The notes: generated by a model not told the origin, from the sequence alone. Shown: positions 46,834 to 59,542, counted from the first letter of the stretch. The stretch: 64,000 nucleotides of DNA from Ananas comosus (GCF_001540865.1 NC_033629.1:10041873-10105872), one strand, 5' to 3'. Numbers and translations are program-made.

Positions 46834-49800
46834 TTAGTGAGGTTTGGACAGGATTAGGACACGGTGATGGCCAATCCGAGTTTCTTGAATCCGACCAAGA
46901 TGGCGAAGTACCTGAAGAGAAGAAGCGAATCATGTAAAAAGGGGCACTAGTAGAGAAAGAATGCAACAGTTATTACAGATGCTTTGACTGGATTTATTTT
47001 CCTTTAGGGCACGTTTGATTCACAGTTTATAATACTCTAATAATTATCCATATTTTCACGATTTCCTGAAGTCAAGTTTAGCAAGGATTAAGACAGGATG
47101 TGGTTCTCTATTGATTTTTCGTTCTATCGACATTAGCAAACGGTTTACCATAGGACATACTAACTTATGTAAAGATTGATTTTTCATTTTCATAACAGCT
47201 TATGCAACAATTTTACCACTTCAACTTGATATCGAGAAGCACTGAATTGTGAACTCTCCTCCACCAACTTTTTTAAAAACTTCTCCATAGCTAGGGACTT
47301 ACAATAGGATCCGTACGCAAAACCGAACAAACCAATTAGAAATCCGGCCTTTTTATATGATGATATAAAGTATATAATTAAAGTAGTCACGTTTTTCGTT
47401 TTTTTCCTTTTTTGTTGTGGTGCAGTCCTTCTGTGTGTAGAACATTGGCTCGTGCGTCCAATGGGTGCACCTGACTGTCCCCAGTTGAGTTGGAACAGAA
47501 ATCACCAACATTCATTGGTGCAATTCAAGCTGGATAGTTGTAAAAAATGTTAGTAAAGTAGTGGAATCATTATATACTAGTTAAGGAGCCCTCGCGATGT
47601 CGCGGGAAGACAGTACAATAGTAAATTATTATAACTATTAACTATTAACTGTTAACATTGTTTACATTATTTACAATAGTACATTATTATAACTATTAAT
47701 TATTATAGCAACGAACACAAAACTCCGTATGAGAATACGTGATCTTAAAAATTTGGTTTCTAATATTAACGTGGAGAATGGACCTGACGAAATTTGGTGG
47801 CAATGGAACTCAAAGGGACAGTTTACACTCAAATCTATGTACACCATGCTAAATGATGGAGGAAGAAGAGATACACAGCTAGGGAAGTTATGGTGTTTGA
47901 GAGTACCATTAAAAGCAAGGATTTTTCTTTGGGTAGTACTCAAGAAAAAATCCCCTACAGCGGACAATTTATCTAAGAAAGGTTGGACGGGGAACCTATC
48001 TTGTGTGTTCTGTGGATCCTCTTTAGAGACGGTAGATCACATCTTCACAGGCTGTATTTTCAGTAGATATCTTATGCTTATGGTGATGGTTGGTGAAGGG
48101 GATTTGGAGTGTACCCTTAGTGAAGATGTTCGGGAAGTTTGGAAAAGGGCAACTTGGGATGATTGTAATAGAAAAAAGGTGACGAGAACACATTTACTTG
48201 TAGCTTACTGGTGGGTAATATGGACTGAAAGGAACAATTATATTTTTAGAGGGATCAATATTGAACCATTGGTGGCAGTAAATAGGATCAAATCGCTAGC
48301 AAAGCAATGGAAGGATTTCTAGTGGATTGTCATAATTTACATTAGCTAGTATTTTTTTTTTTTTTTTTTTTAATCGGACCTTGTTCAGTTGTTTGGGACG
48401 TTTATGATTCTCGGGGCCAGTTGCCCTACTTCTGTAGCTCAGTTCATATTCGCTATGAATAAAGCAGGTAGCAAGTCTACCTTTCTCTCAAAAAAAAAAT
48501 ATTATTTTTTTCTATTATGCATTAATAATTTTAAATATTATTTATCTCAGTATTGAATAATTAAAAATTAAAGAATGAAATTAAAGTATATTTATTTCTA
48601 AAAATATTTAAATCTAATAAGTAAAATGAATAAATCAATTTAAAATAAAACAAAAGCTCATTACAGTATTAAGAAAGATAAATAATATTTTTCTATTATC
48701 ATCAAGACAGAATTTACAAAAAAAATAAAAAATTAAGTAAAGTGAAAGTACTATCTTTGGTATTCTTAGCGACAACGTCTTCATTGTACCCTCATTATCA
48801 GAAGCACAAAAAATAAGAGTAATCAAAATCATTCGAAATCAAAATAGATATTTTTTACACTGTAAAAAAACTCAACTACCAAATATTATATTATTATATA
48901 AATTAATCCTTAAAAAATTGTTTGGGAACTAAAGTGAAAAACATGCAAAGTTTAGGGATTAGGAACCAAAATAAAATAGCGTGGAAAGATTGGGACCCAA
49001 TCTGCAATTAACTTTTTAAAAAATTGATATGGGCACCACAATCCCCCAAAATAAGGGGAGGTCCTTTTTAGGTTCCAAATTAGTGTATTTATAAATTATA
49101 AATAAATAAATATAAATAAATTGAAAAAATTTTAAAAAAAAGTGTAGTGTGAGAGAGAGTGAGAGAGAAAAAAAATAAAAAAAAAAGTGGGCCCCACAGG
49201 GTCTCCCCAAACCAGGGGAGGCTTCTATGAGGTTGTCAATTCATAGTTATATAAATTCCTGCGTGGTAAGAATACTAGATTTACTAGATTTTTATGGGTT
49301 AAGAGGTTTTTTCATTACATACTTGATGGAAATTATTAGTCCAATAATAAAAATATACGTGTTCTTAACAACCTTCTAAGCCAAGTGGCTTAATAAGTTG
49401 GTAACAAATTTCTAGATATGAATATAAAGAATACAACATTCTCGGAATATTACAAATCTTGAACCCAACGGCTTCTTAGAGTTATTCTGATACTTACAAG
49501 TCAAATAAGTATTCAAGCCAGGATTTCTTGGTTAAATTGTATCTACCCAGCTAAAATACAAGATTTATCGTGCCAGTCGGCATGGTTTAGCAAGGCCAGC
49601 ACATACTGCCCATGCTGGCCGTGACTGACCTAAAAAGGGGTGTGTTTGGTTTGGAGACATGTCAGCATGCCGTGTTGTCTCGATGGCTCACTAGTATGCC
49701 TTGTGGTAGCGACACGACAATACTAAGTTAAATATGTTTACAATGTAAAATGCTAGATGTTCTATTAAATTGTATAACTGATTAAAAAAAAAAGAGAGAG

Positions 49801-52800
49801 AAAGTGACAAACAATTTAATTGATGAGGCCAACAATTAAATCAAATAAAGTGAAATAAGCACTTTGTACATTTAATTGTTGACACTAGAATTTGACTAGA
49901 CATTTATCTCTTAGAATAAGTAATAGAAGTAACGTTGTGGACTAGGCTTGAAACTAATAAAATCTATAAATGATACCTAGAAGAAAACAATTACCATGAG
50001 TACTTGCTTAAACTAATAGTCCCTAGTGCAAAATTAAACTTCAGAGAGAGGAGGGAGAAAATAATAATAATAAATTCATTAATATATGTTAACTCTAGCA
50101 TTAAGCGAACAAGTTTTTCTTGGACGATTGATATTCAAAGATCAACTTTCCCTCCACTTCGTTGAACCATATTGTAGATACAATACTTCTACCTCCTAGT
50201 ATGACATGTATGGGGGATGAATGTAGAGATGTAAAACAGGACAGGCGGCCCACGGCAAACTTCTGGGTCGTGCTGGGCCTCTCTTTAGGCCCGATGGCCC
50301 GGCACGGCCTGACCCAAAACGGACCTGGACCTTGCCCTGAGAAGAGGCCCGCGGACCGACACGGCACGGCCCGCGAGTCAGCGCAGTTGCATTGGGCCTT
50401 GGGGTCCAGGCTCTTGGGAAGAAATACTTCCCCCTTCTCCCCAGGAGCTCTCTTCCTAAGGTCTGCCACCACAGAGCTTCGGGGGGAATGATTTTTGGTC
50501 CAATGGACAAACAACTTTGGCCCATTCAACCAAAAATTCATTTTTTTTTAAATATAATTTAAAATTTTGTTAATTTTAAATTTTTTTTATCAAAATATCA
50601 ATTCAAATAAAAATAATTTTTGTTCTTATTTTTAAATTTTTTTATATTTTAAAAAAATTAAAAAATAAAAATGTAAAGGGCGGGGCCCGAGACTTGTTAG
50701 CTCCAGCCCACATTTGAAGCCGGACCGGGCAAGGCCGGTTCCTTGCCCGCTTCGGCCGAGTAATGTGAGCTCACATTGCACGCCAAAATGAATGCTAAAA
50801 GAATGGTCCTAGTTTTAAAGAACTAAAATTCAAGAATGATAACTAATAATTTGGTGAGCGGCAGCTAGGAGTGAGAGATCCTAAGATTGACAACTGTTAC
50901 ATGTTAAATCATCAACAGACTATCACAGAGCAGTTTCAAAGGAAAAACAATCAACCTCTGCTACTGTCAAAAAAGAAAAAAAAAATTCTGACAGACTCAA
51001 ATTACCTAACTCTTACATTCTAGAGAGCATTAATAGAATGTTGATAGATAGGGTAAGAACCAAGAAGAGAGAGATACGAGAGGAAACCAAAAGGTTGCCT
51101 GCATCGCATCATCACATGAGTATATTTTTTATGTTTAAGAGACTTTGGTAAAGCCTAATATAGAGTCATATGGCATTTTCTGAAAAATACTATCTTGGTT
51201 GTCTTAATTATTTAAGATTTAGCAAAGATTTTCTAGCATCAATAACCGAGAGTAGGAAAACAAGAAGTACGTTGAGAAGGATAATCTATACTTACAGTTA
51301 GAATCGCTTTGCCCGTGTTGTCAAGTTTTAGTCCCGGCCCTTTTATGTCGGCTTCAAGGAAAAAATGCTTGCCTTTCACTGGTTCAGCCATAGCAATGTC
51401 TCTCAATTCCTGCATCGAAATAACACACTCGACCGTCATTTTTTTTGGTTAGAAAGTGCATTGCTACAATTATTCAAGTACATCTAGCTTTACCATGATC
51501 AAGAATCTCATAATATATGCATGCCTGAGCAGCAATAAGCCAAGAAAGAGAAGGTTTTACGGAAAATGAATCTAACTTACCAAAGCCTTTCCCCAAGCAT
51601 CTTCTGCCAACTGCACGAACATGAACAGATGCAGCTCAAGATGGATCATCTATAAATACTAAAGCTGAAGAAACGCAAACCTTTTTCTTTGGGCATGAAA
51701 TAAGATGAGCATTTGCATCTGCATAGGTAGCCACCTCATTAATAGCAATGTTAACCTTCTCCAACGTGAGCCTCCCCCTCATATAACTGCAGCGACCAAG
51801 AATGAGAAATAAGCTCAGAATGAAGGAAGGCAACTATAGCAAGAGTTTCTATCATTAATTTCTGCTTTATTAAATCATATTATCATCTATTGCTCAACAT
51901 GATGACTACAAATGAGCTTCATCTACATGACAGTAAGATTAAATGTGGAGTCTGTTGCACAAGTATTAGTCTAGGAACAACTAGGAAAAAAAATATAACT
52001 ATACGTAACAACAGCTAATCCTTCAAATACTATACCAGGAACTCGGCGCACTTAAATGCAGTTAAATGTTACTCAAAGTTTTGATTCCACAGGATCAATT
52101 ATATAAAGCACGATAAACAATCTAGCGATGAACTTCTTAATTTTTCCTCTTATCACCTCCCGTGGAGAACTTTTCGAGAAGGGTTACATGCTTAGCATTG
52201 TCTGACATCAAGGGGAAAAGAGAAAAAGAATACCAAATAGGCACAATTACGAAAAGGGCAAATTCGAAGGATTATCTGACACTTCAAAATTTTTTAAAAT
52301 ACTTGAATACTCGAGGGAAACTTGAGGGATACACAAGGGACAGTTTGCAAAAACCGGGTGTTCTTTTGGGGGTCTAATTCTGGACTGAATCAATTTTAGG
52401 TGGTTCATATCAATATATTGTTATGCAAGTAATCTCGCTAATGCATTTGGATGACTTTTGCATCATGAATTCATGGTCGATAAAATTATAGATTGAGGTT
52501 GGTCTTATTAAATTTCTTTTCCTGATTGTGAGTGTTAAAAAAATTTAAAAGCGTTTGCGTTAGACGAGGGGATTATATGTTGAAAAACAGGGATTAAAGG
52601 TTCTATACTCCTTAGAAATCATAAAGATTTCTAATTAATTACGCCTAAACAACCTCCGATTAAGCTGGCCAATTATGATAATTAGCAAAACAGAATGCAT
52701 TTCTTTTATTACTCTTGTACATCGGTGTATAAAATTAATACAACTGAAAAAGAGAAAAAGCGACAATTATCATCTCTCTACTTCTTTCCTCTTCAAGGTA

Positions 52801-55800
52801 TTTCTCCAAAACAATGTCGGCCATGCATCATGCATAAGCTTTCTTTGGTATTTCATCGAGCATTTGACACGCACACAAGTAGTGTGCAAATTGCCTTTGA
52901 CATTTCATCGAATACTTGGCACGCGTACATGAACAATGCAGCATGCTCAAGTTTCATTTGACATTCTGTGATATGCACACCATTTTTGGCATTTCATCGA
53001 ACGCTTAGCACGCGTACATGAACAACGCGCTATGCACAAATTCTGTTTGGCATTTTGTCTAACACTTGGCGTGTGCACATAAATTATCCATCATGCACAG
53101 CTTGTTTTTGACAAAAGCTAATTCAAAATAGCGGCAATCAATAATTTGATTGGAGCTTTCCGTCGACGGCTAAGCGTCGAACGGATAGTCGTCGTCGTTG
53201 TCGTCATCTACCGCTGACGGCTAAGCGTCAAGCGAATGATCATCGTCGTCGCTGTCGTTGTCGTCGTCTACCGCCGACGGCTAAGCGTCAAGCGGATCGT
53301 CGTCGTCGTTGTCGTCGCCTACCGCCGACGGCTAAGCGTCAAGCGGATCGTCGTCGTCGTTGTCGTCGCCTACCGCCGACGGCTAAGCGTCAAGCAGATT
53401 GTCTTCGTCGTTGTCTACCGCCGACGGCTGAGCATCAAGCGGATGATCATCGTCGTTGTTGTCGTCGCCACCTTTACCGCCGACGGCAAAGCGTCGAGCG
53501 GATCGTCGTCGTCGTTGTAGTCGCCTACCGCCGACGGCTAAGCGTCGAGCAGATCGTCGTCGTCGTTGTCGTTGTTGTCGCCTACCACCGACGGCTAAGC
53601 GTCGAGCGGATCGTCGTCGTCGTCGTTGTTGTCGCCTACCGCCGACGGCTAAGCGTCGAGCAGATCGTCGTCTCCATCTACCGTTGACGGCTGAGCGTCA
53701 AGCGGATGATCATCGTCGTTATTGTCGTAGCCACCTTTACCGTCGACGGCGAAGCGTCAAGCGGATCGTCGTCGTTGTTGTTGTCGCCTACCGTCGACGG
53801 CTAAGCGTCAAGCAGATCGTCGTCGTCGTTGTCGTTGTCTACCGCCGACGGCTGAGCGTCAAGCGGATGATCATCGTCGTTGTTGTCGTCGCCACCTTTA
53901 CCGCCAACGGCGAAGCGTCAAGCGGATCGTCGTCGTCGTTGTTGTCGCCTACCGCCGACGGCTAAGCGTCAAGCAGATCGTCGTCGTCGTTGTCGTCGCC
54001 ACCTTTACCGCCGACCGCTAAGCGTCAAGCGGATCGTCGTCATCGTTGTTATCGGTGCAGCAACAGCAGGCGGATGGCCACCTCCTTGGTCGATGATGAC
54101 GCCACACTAGCAAAAGAGAACGTGCACCAATCCGGGATCAACGACGACGGGGCAACGGCTGTCAGCAAAGGCGTCGGAATGGCGACGAGCGGTCGTCTTT
54201 TCTTGGTTGACGATGACCCGGCGTAGTAGCGGTTGATGACGGCATGTATAGCCCGGTGTGCATAGAAAGCTCGATGTATGAAGTGCCTTGATTAGGAGAG
54301 AAGAGAAAAAAAAAAAAAAAATTGAAAGTGAGAGGATCTAAACCCACTTTTCTATTTGGCCCTTTTTTTTTAATCCAAGTTTCTTTTCTCCTTTTTTTTT
54401 TTGAGTAGAATCCTCCCTTTTTTTCTTTGTTCATTTCTCTTTATATAGATAGAGGGTGGTGGAGGTTTATGGTGAAGAGAAAAATAAATGGTGGAGAAGT
54501 GGAGGGAATGGTAGAGAAAGTGGTAGAGAAGTGGAGGGAATAGTGGAATGATGGAGAAGTGGGAGAAAATGGTGGAGAAGTGTGGAGAAGTGAGGTACAT
54601 GGTGGAGGATGTGATGGAGAAGTGGTGGAAATGGTGAGAAAGTGGAGGGAATGGTGGAGAAAGTAGTAGAAATGGAGGGAATGGTAGGAGATAGTGGAGG
54701 AGTAAATTTAGGGAAGTGATCATTTTTTTTTTTTTAACACTGATGAGCAATGCTATACTGTATTTATTTCTTTGCACAAGTTTGTGAGTCTATTGCTTTA
54801 TGCTATCTAGTTATATGAACTATTTTTCATTTATGTTGCCATATATAATAATAATATATACGTTAAAAAGAATTATTATTGTATCCCCATGTATTGTATT
54901 AGTGAATTTCTGACTTCTTTGTATCACACATCTGTTTTCATGGTGCATCCATATCACACCAGTACAATGTAGGGGTTAATTGGGCCTTTTCAGTCAATTA
55001 CTCCATTCCTGTCAATATATAGGATTCTGTCATGTTTCTAGATGAGGCCATAGTGTATCAACAATACAAGGCTACTCTTTCCTAATCTCAATTTTCCTTT
55101 CACTTGAGCACATCTTTTTCCAGTTTAAAGTTTTTAGCAATCAGAATGCAATGGATCATACACTCTCCAAAGTGGTTGTGCTAGCTGTCATTCAAGTGGT
55201 CAGTCGTACCATAGAAGTGCTCTGGCCATACCACCAGTAAGAGACGGCCAAAGAGCTCCTAGGTTAGCATCTAATGTACCTCTAACTCTGATCACACTAC
55301 TAGGGCTAAAAGGAATTATATATATAACCTTGGATTTATAAGACTACAAAATATCTCAAAGTTCATGAGTACTGCTGCACTATGAATCTTGTTGAGGCCA
55401 ACTTCTCTAACTAATACAACATCCTATCTAGAAATCCAATGAGGCCCCAAAATGCTATAAGGTTATTCTATTATTTACAAAAATATCTTGAACAAGATCC
55501 ATATGCTGCGCCATTGATTCTACACACTAGGTCCCCATTAAACACTGTTACAGACATCTCGAATGAAGTCCGTTAAAAAGTAGTGACAATAATGTTTTGG
55601 ACGAGGTTCAAGAAACTTCACCAACATCTCACTTTTCCAGGAAAAAAAAAAAAAGAAAAATAAGTGGGGAGGAATCACCAAGATCTCAAAAGAAAATCAA
55701 GATAATGCCATGTTTGTTCAGAAATATCTCTCTAGTAGCTTCTGCTTGTTTATATTTTGGGTTACTAGTTGCACAATGTGATTCTCTGCTAATAAACTCG

Positions 55801-58800
55801 TTATTTATAGCTTCATGCACATAACTTTGACTAGTTCTTAACGATATGCTCGAAGATCTTCATTTCAAAAGGGATAAAACTTTTCAATCACTAACAATAA
55901 ATTAATTCAAGTCAAAACACAAAGAATCTCAAGATGATCAATTTAACCCATAAGAAATGCTTTCAATTGAAATACTGAAGTTCACTGGCAGTCTTAGGAT
56001 ACGATTTTTAGTAGAAGTGCCAATGTTAGGATCTCCCGCTCCTAACTATAGATTTGATACCGATAGATAGATTTAACATCTCTATTGGACGCCTTTCTAC
56101 CCCAAGGAAAAGAGGGACCTCCTCTTCTAACTTATTATAAGCTAGAAACCATTTAAAAGAACTCACTTCTTCATTAATAAAATTGACCATTCATTACAAA
56201 AGAAAAAAGCCGCCTATTTATAGGCCTAATATTATTATAATAATCCTAAGCTGATAAAAAAAAAGCTAAATAAGAATAAAATATATCAAAAGATATTCCT
56301 AATCTAGTAGATATCTCAAATAAAATATATTTTTGAACTTATGCGCAAATAATCCTAATCCAATAAGAAAAAGACTGTAAATCTGTTACCGGACTAGGAT
56401 CTGAGAGTGATCGTAACAGCCAACTATTCTGCCAATCAAATACATAAGAGCCATCAAGGTAATGAAGCCAACAACCATGACTGAAAGTTTGTTTCCACTT
56501 TCAATGGTATCACAGCTTTACAGAAACTATTGATATGTCTAACGTCTAATATGGAAAGCACAATGTTTATGTCCTATTTTGGAACATTTTCTGTAAATTT
56601 TCACATGCTTTTCATCAGAAATGATTCCTACTTACCATTTCAAATTGATCACATTAACTGTCAAAACAATGCTCGATAGAAGGTAAGGTAGGGGGCTACA
56701 GTTCACCTAGAGATAATTCTGTCTCGTGTAGTAAATTTTATCTGCATATAGCACGTTCAGGTTTGCGAGTACTGTTTGTTTAACTACCTGCCAAATCCAG
56801 CAGCAGCAGCAGCAGTAACTTCTTAAGCCATAAGACAAAACATTTCATAAATGTGAACTGTTATTATAATTACCTCAAACGTTAGTGTATCTACATAACT
56901 ATCTCGTAAAAGTGTTGATTGTGCATATTCAAGAACTTTTAGCAGTTTCTACTATGTTGGTTAAACTAACATTTGGCTTATTATATCTTTTCTCTAGCAG
57001 AACAAATTGAACATTTGAACTACATTCATCAGAATTCAGGAAGTCATCTGTATGCTATGGAATAATTATCTCCTGCTAGATTTTGGAAATTGTAATAAAG
57101 CATTCCAACTTGAAAGCACAACCATGGAACTCAATTTTATCAAGCATCAAAGAAACATAACACAAACAAAAGAAAAGGTGTTCCTACCATATCAAATAAG
57201 ATGAAACAACATAACTAAAATTAAACGATATGGCAAGTATTATGTACTCACGAGGACAATGAATCAAGCTCCACAGCAGAAATATACCAACGGGGTGCAG
57301 AACCTCGGCCCTTCTGCTCAAATAATAATTTACAGATTATTTTGAGACCTATAAATAAAGTTCTATTGGTAATAAATTAATCAAGATATTTGCTTTCTAA
57401 TTTGAACTTATATACTAGAGTATTTCTTGAAAGCAACAAAAGAGGGAATTCTTTTTCTTATTCTCATGAAAAAAAAAATTTCCTTGTCCTCATGATTTTG
57501 CTAGAGAGAGAGCTGAGAAGTGACAGATATCATTTGAAACAAGCATAAGCTTTAAGTAATCGCCATAATTGTAGAAACATGAAAAATCTGTTAGAAGGTT
57601 TACATTGTAAGATCCAGCCAGGTTATCCTCAAAATCGCAAATTTGAAACCCCCTGTATATGAATAACATTCCCAATATTTCTTTTGAGAGACAATTCAGG
57701 TTAGTACATACTACATAGCAATAAAGTGACCACAAAGATCATTTATCTGATTGTAAGAAATAACACCTATTTGGAAGTTGAGAAGAAAAGCTATAGCTAC
57801 AATACTAAATACCATCTCTTCTTCTTTTCCTTTCAAAATTTAAACAAAGGTTTAATTTCAAAAAAATAAATAAATACATAAACAAAAATTCCTATGTTAT
57901 CAATACTAATTGCTATCCCACTCATTCCTTTGGAAGAATCATCTTCTTGGATTTGTTTAATCAGAAGTAAATAGGCAAACAAGTTCAAAATGAAGGATTT
58001 GTTTTTAATTAACTAAACAATAAAAATTACCAGTCTACATTTACCTATATGACTGAATATATCTGATTCCAAGTTTCCATCTATCTCACAATGAGATGTA
58101 CTAATCGAGTAATCGTGCAGAAATATTGCATGCGATTTTAAGAGTTAATCTAAACTACCAATTGGGAATAATCTTTTTTTACTTCTCAAGGTGCCGTTAC
58201 CTTTGGCGCTGCAACGGGCTCCTCCCTCTGCTTAGAAGCCTCATAAGCTACATCACAATCCGACACCTCCAGAATTGCACTAAAATAGCCTAAAAATTAG
58301 ATCAATTGCCATCTCCTAAATCGCACAAAAAAAGAAAACCTAATTCAAATAAAAAAAAAAAATCACAATCTCTTCAAACACAATCACCTCGAAGGGTTCC
58401 GATCCACTAGGGTTAAGCTCTCGACCATTGCAGCAGGCACGTGAGCGAGCATGTGCTGCAGCTTCCTCTGCTGCCGCTGCGACTGCTCCACGAGCCTCTG
58501 CACCCAAATCCAATACGACATCAAAATCAGATTTCGAACATTGTAATTGCATAAACATCGATTTCGATCCGAATCGACTACAAACAAAAAAAAAAAAGAA
58601 AAAGGGGCGAACTTTAGCTTTGGGGATTGCGTTCTTCTCCTCCTGCAATCGGCCCTTGATAGCCTCGATCTGCGACTCCATCGCCTTCAGCGTCGCGTCG
58701 ACGGCCGAGAGGTCAGGGATGGTCGTGGCTGGGTACACTAAAAGGGTGGAAAAAAGAGATCGAAAAGGGGAGTTTATTAGATCAAATTCTAGAGAGAGAA

Positions 58801-58938
58801 AGAGGGAAAGAGATTGAGGAGGAGGGGGATTAGGGTTTTACTGTTGCGGGCGATGACGAGCTCTTGGAGCTCGGCGATGCGGATGGTGAAGGAGGAGACG
58901 AGGTCGTCGAGAGCAGAGCCCGCGTGCTTCGGATCCAT
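46834..58938 (-). CDS. SKA1: Spindle and kinetochore-associated protein 1 (SKA1) homologue
   Basis: A complete gene of nine exons: 58938-58842, 58737-58613, 58497-58388, 58279-58201, 57313-57252, 51786-51681, 51610-51581, 51409-51296, 46911-46834. All junctions are GT-AG with matching phases, giving 266 residues. SKA1 helps couple kinetochores to spindle microtubules in mitosis. Residues 1 to about 105 are a helical, coiled-coil region (MDPKHAGSALDDLVSSF at the start). A variable acidic linker follows. Residues from about 140 form the C-terminal SKA1 microtubule-binding domain, with SSYMRGRLTLEKVN, ELRDIAMAEPVKGKHFF, KGPGLKLDNTGKAILT and the end GHHRVLILSKPH. Length fits plant SKA1. Intron 5 (5.5 kb) and intron 8 (4.4 kb) hold repeats and transposon debris. 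Nothing suggests the coding exons are damaged. Confidence 0.95.
47710..48490 (+). mobile_element. 5'-truncated LINE, 3' end with zf-RVT and tail
   Basis: It lies in SKA1 intron 8, antisense to SKA1. The open frame at 47729-48322 encodes the C-terminal end of ORF2: DEIWWQWNSKGQFTLKSMY, PLKARIFLWVVLKKK, the zinc-finger CVFCGSSLETVDHIFTGC, and AYWWVIWTERNNYIF. After the stop come a T-run and a tail with GAATAAAGCAGGTAGCAAG, CTACCTTTCTCTC and poly-A. The frame has no stops, so the insertion is fairly recent, but the RT and endonuclease are missing. Confidence 0.9.
48491..51295. other. SKA1 intron 8 remainder, repeat-rich
   Basis: Purine-rich GAGAGAGAG sequence with GGGGAGG inverted blocks occurs at about 49040-49225. 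GC-rich segments at 49570-49735 (similar to the MITE at 4217) and 50225-50480 stand out from AT-rich surroundings. No clear ends or duplications were found, and no coding region is supported. Confidence 0.45.
53145..54050 (+). repeat. GC-rich minisatellite, about 16 units of 51-60 bp
   Basis: Units combine (GTC)n/(GTT)n trinucleotides with TACCGCCGACGGCTAAGCGTCAAGCGGATC-like blocks. Spacings change mostly by multiples of three, so long frames stay open and give Val-rich or Arg-rich repeats. It is in SKA1 intron 5. I do not regard the frames as genes. Confidence 0.9.
54440..54710 (+). repeat. Purine-rich GGTGGAGAAGTGGAGGGA minisatellite
   Basis: Irregular repeats of ATGGTGGAGAAGTGGAGGGA in SKA1 intron 5. 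No coding sign. Confidence 0.85.
54711..56023. other. SKA1 intron 5, central part
   Basis: AT-rich intronic DNA with no further recognised element or gene. Confidence 0.5.
56024..56418 (-). mobile_element. Solo LTR (395 bp) in SKA1 intron 5
   Basis: On the plus strand it starts TGTTAGGATC and ends GATCGTAACA. The flanks carry the perfect 5-bp duplication GCCAA (56019-56023 and 56419-56423). TATAAATAGG on the minus strand (56222-56213) gives the orientation, which is the same strand as SKA1. No internal domain is present. Confidence 0.88.
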
Positions 58939-58948
58939 GGCGACGGCG

Positions 58949-59007
58949 ACTCTCTCTCTCTAAAATCTCTCTCTTTCTCTCTCTACTCTCTCTCTCTCTC
59001 TCTCTCC
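58949..59007 (-). promoter_or_regulatory. GA/CT-rich leader of SKA1
   Basis: A (TC)n tract on the plus strand, reading as GA-rich on the gene strand, immediately upstream of the SKA1 ATG. Such tracts are common in plant 5' UTRs. Confidence 0.5.
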
Positions 59008-59071
59008 CCTGCTTTTTTCGAGGTCTTGCGTTTGTGGGATGAACGGGGACGATGAACTTGAGAGCCCTTGG

Positions 59072-59079
59072 GCGGGAAA
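59072..59079 (-). promoter_or_regulatory. E2F-type site upstream of SKA1
   Basis: GCGGGAAA on the plus strand (TTTCCCGC on the gene strand) matches the E2F consensus TTTSSCGC. It lies about 135 bp above the SKA1 start. An AACGG (MYB3R/MSA core) is at 59042-59046. Both fit cell-cycle control, but this is inferred from motif and position only. Confidence 0.55.
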
Positions 59080-59155
59080 ATTTGGTGGAAAAGTGTAACG
59101 AGATCCGTCAAGTATGGAGACTTTTGAAATAGGTACCTGAAGTATATTTTCTTGG

Positions 59156-59542
59156 TTTTTTTTGCATTTAGCCCCTTAGAAAATTTTTTTACAAATAATC
59201 CTATAAAATTTATATTTATAAGATTGGCCCTATTCCCGTTACGCGAGCGCTGATGACAAAGTTAAATACGGTGACCCATTCACCGTATTTAGATACGATG
59301 AATGATTTACCATGTTCTATTATTTTTCTGCGACGATGTTATAAAATATTTAGAATTTAGGATTTATGAAGGACATGAAGAACCATTCACTATGTCCAAA
59401 CACGGTGAATGGTTCGTCCTGTTCAACTTAAAATAAACAATCATGACACTTGTGTAGCCAGGATAGGATCAACCTTAAAAATATAAATTTTGTGAGATTG
59501 TTTGTAGAAAAAAATTTAAAAGGGCTAAATGCAAAAAAGTCC
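59156..59542. mobile_element. Foldback MITE related to 9589-10158
   Basis: The ends are TTTTTTTTGCATTTAGCCC and GGGCTAAATGCAAAAAAG. The direct repeat TATTTTCTTGG (59145-59155 and 59543-59553) flanks it. Internal words ACGGTGACCCATTCACCGT and CACGGTGAATGGTTC match the palindromes of the first copy but are degraded. A third, more decayed relative may continue to about 59845. Confidence 0.75.

Noticed and set aside
50101..50541. Open frames on both strands in SKA1 intron 8
   Set aside because: GC-rich segment with frames on both strands, no domain, inside an intron; more likely repeat-derived.
53236..54226. Val-rich and Arg-rich open frames in the minisatellite
   Set aside because: The period is a multiple of three and stops are absent by chance of the unit; the region is inside a well-supported intron of SKA1.
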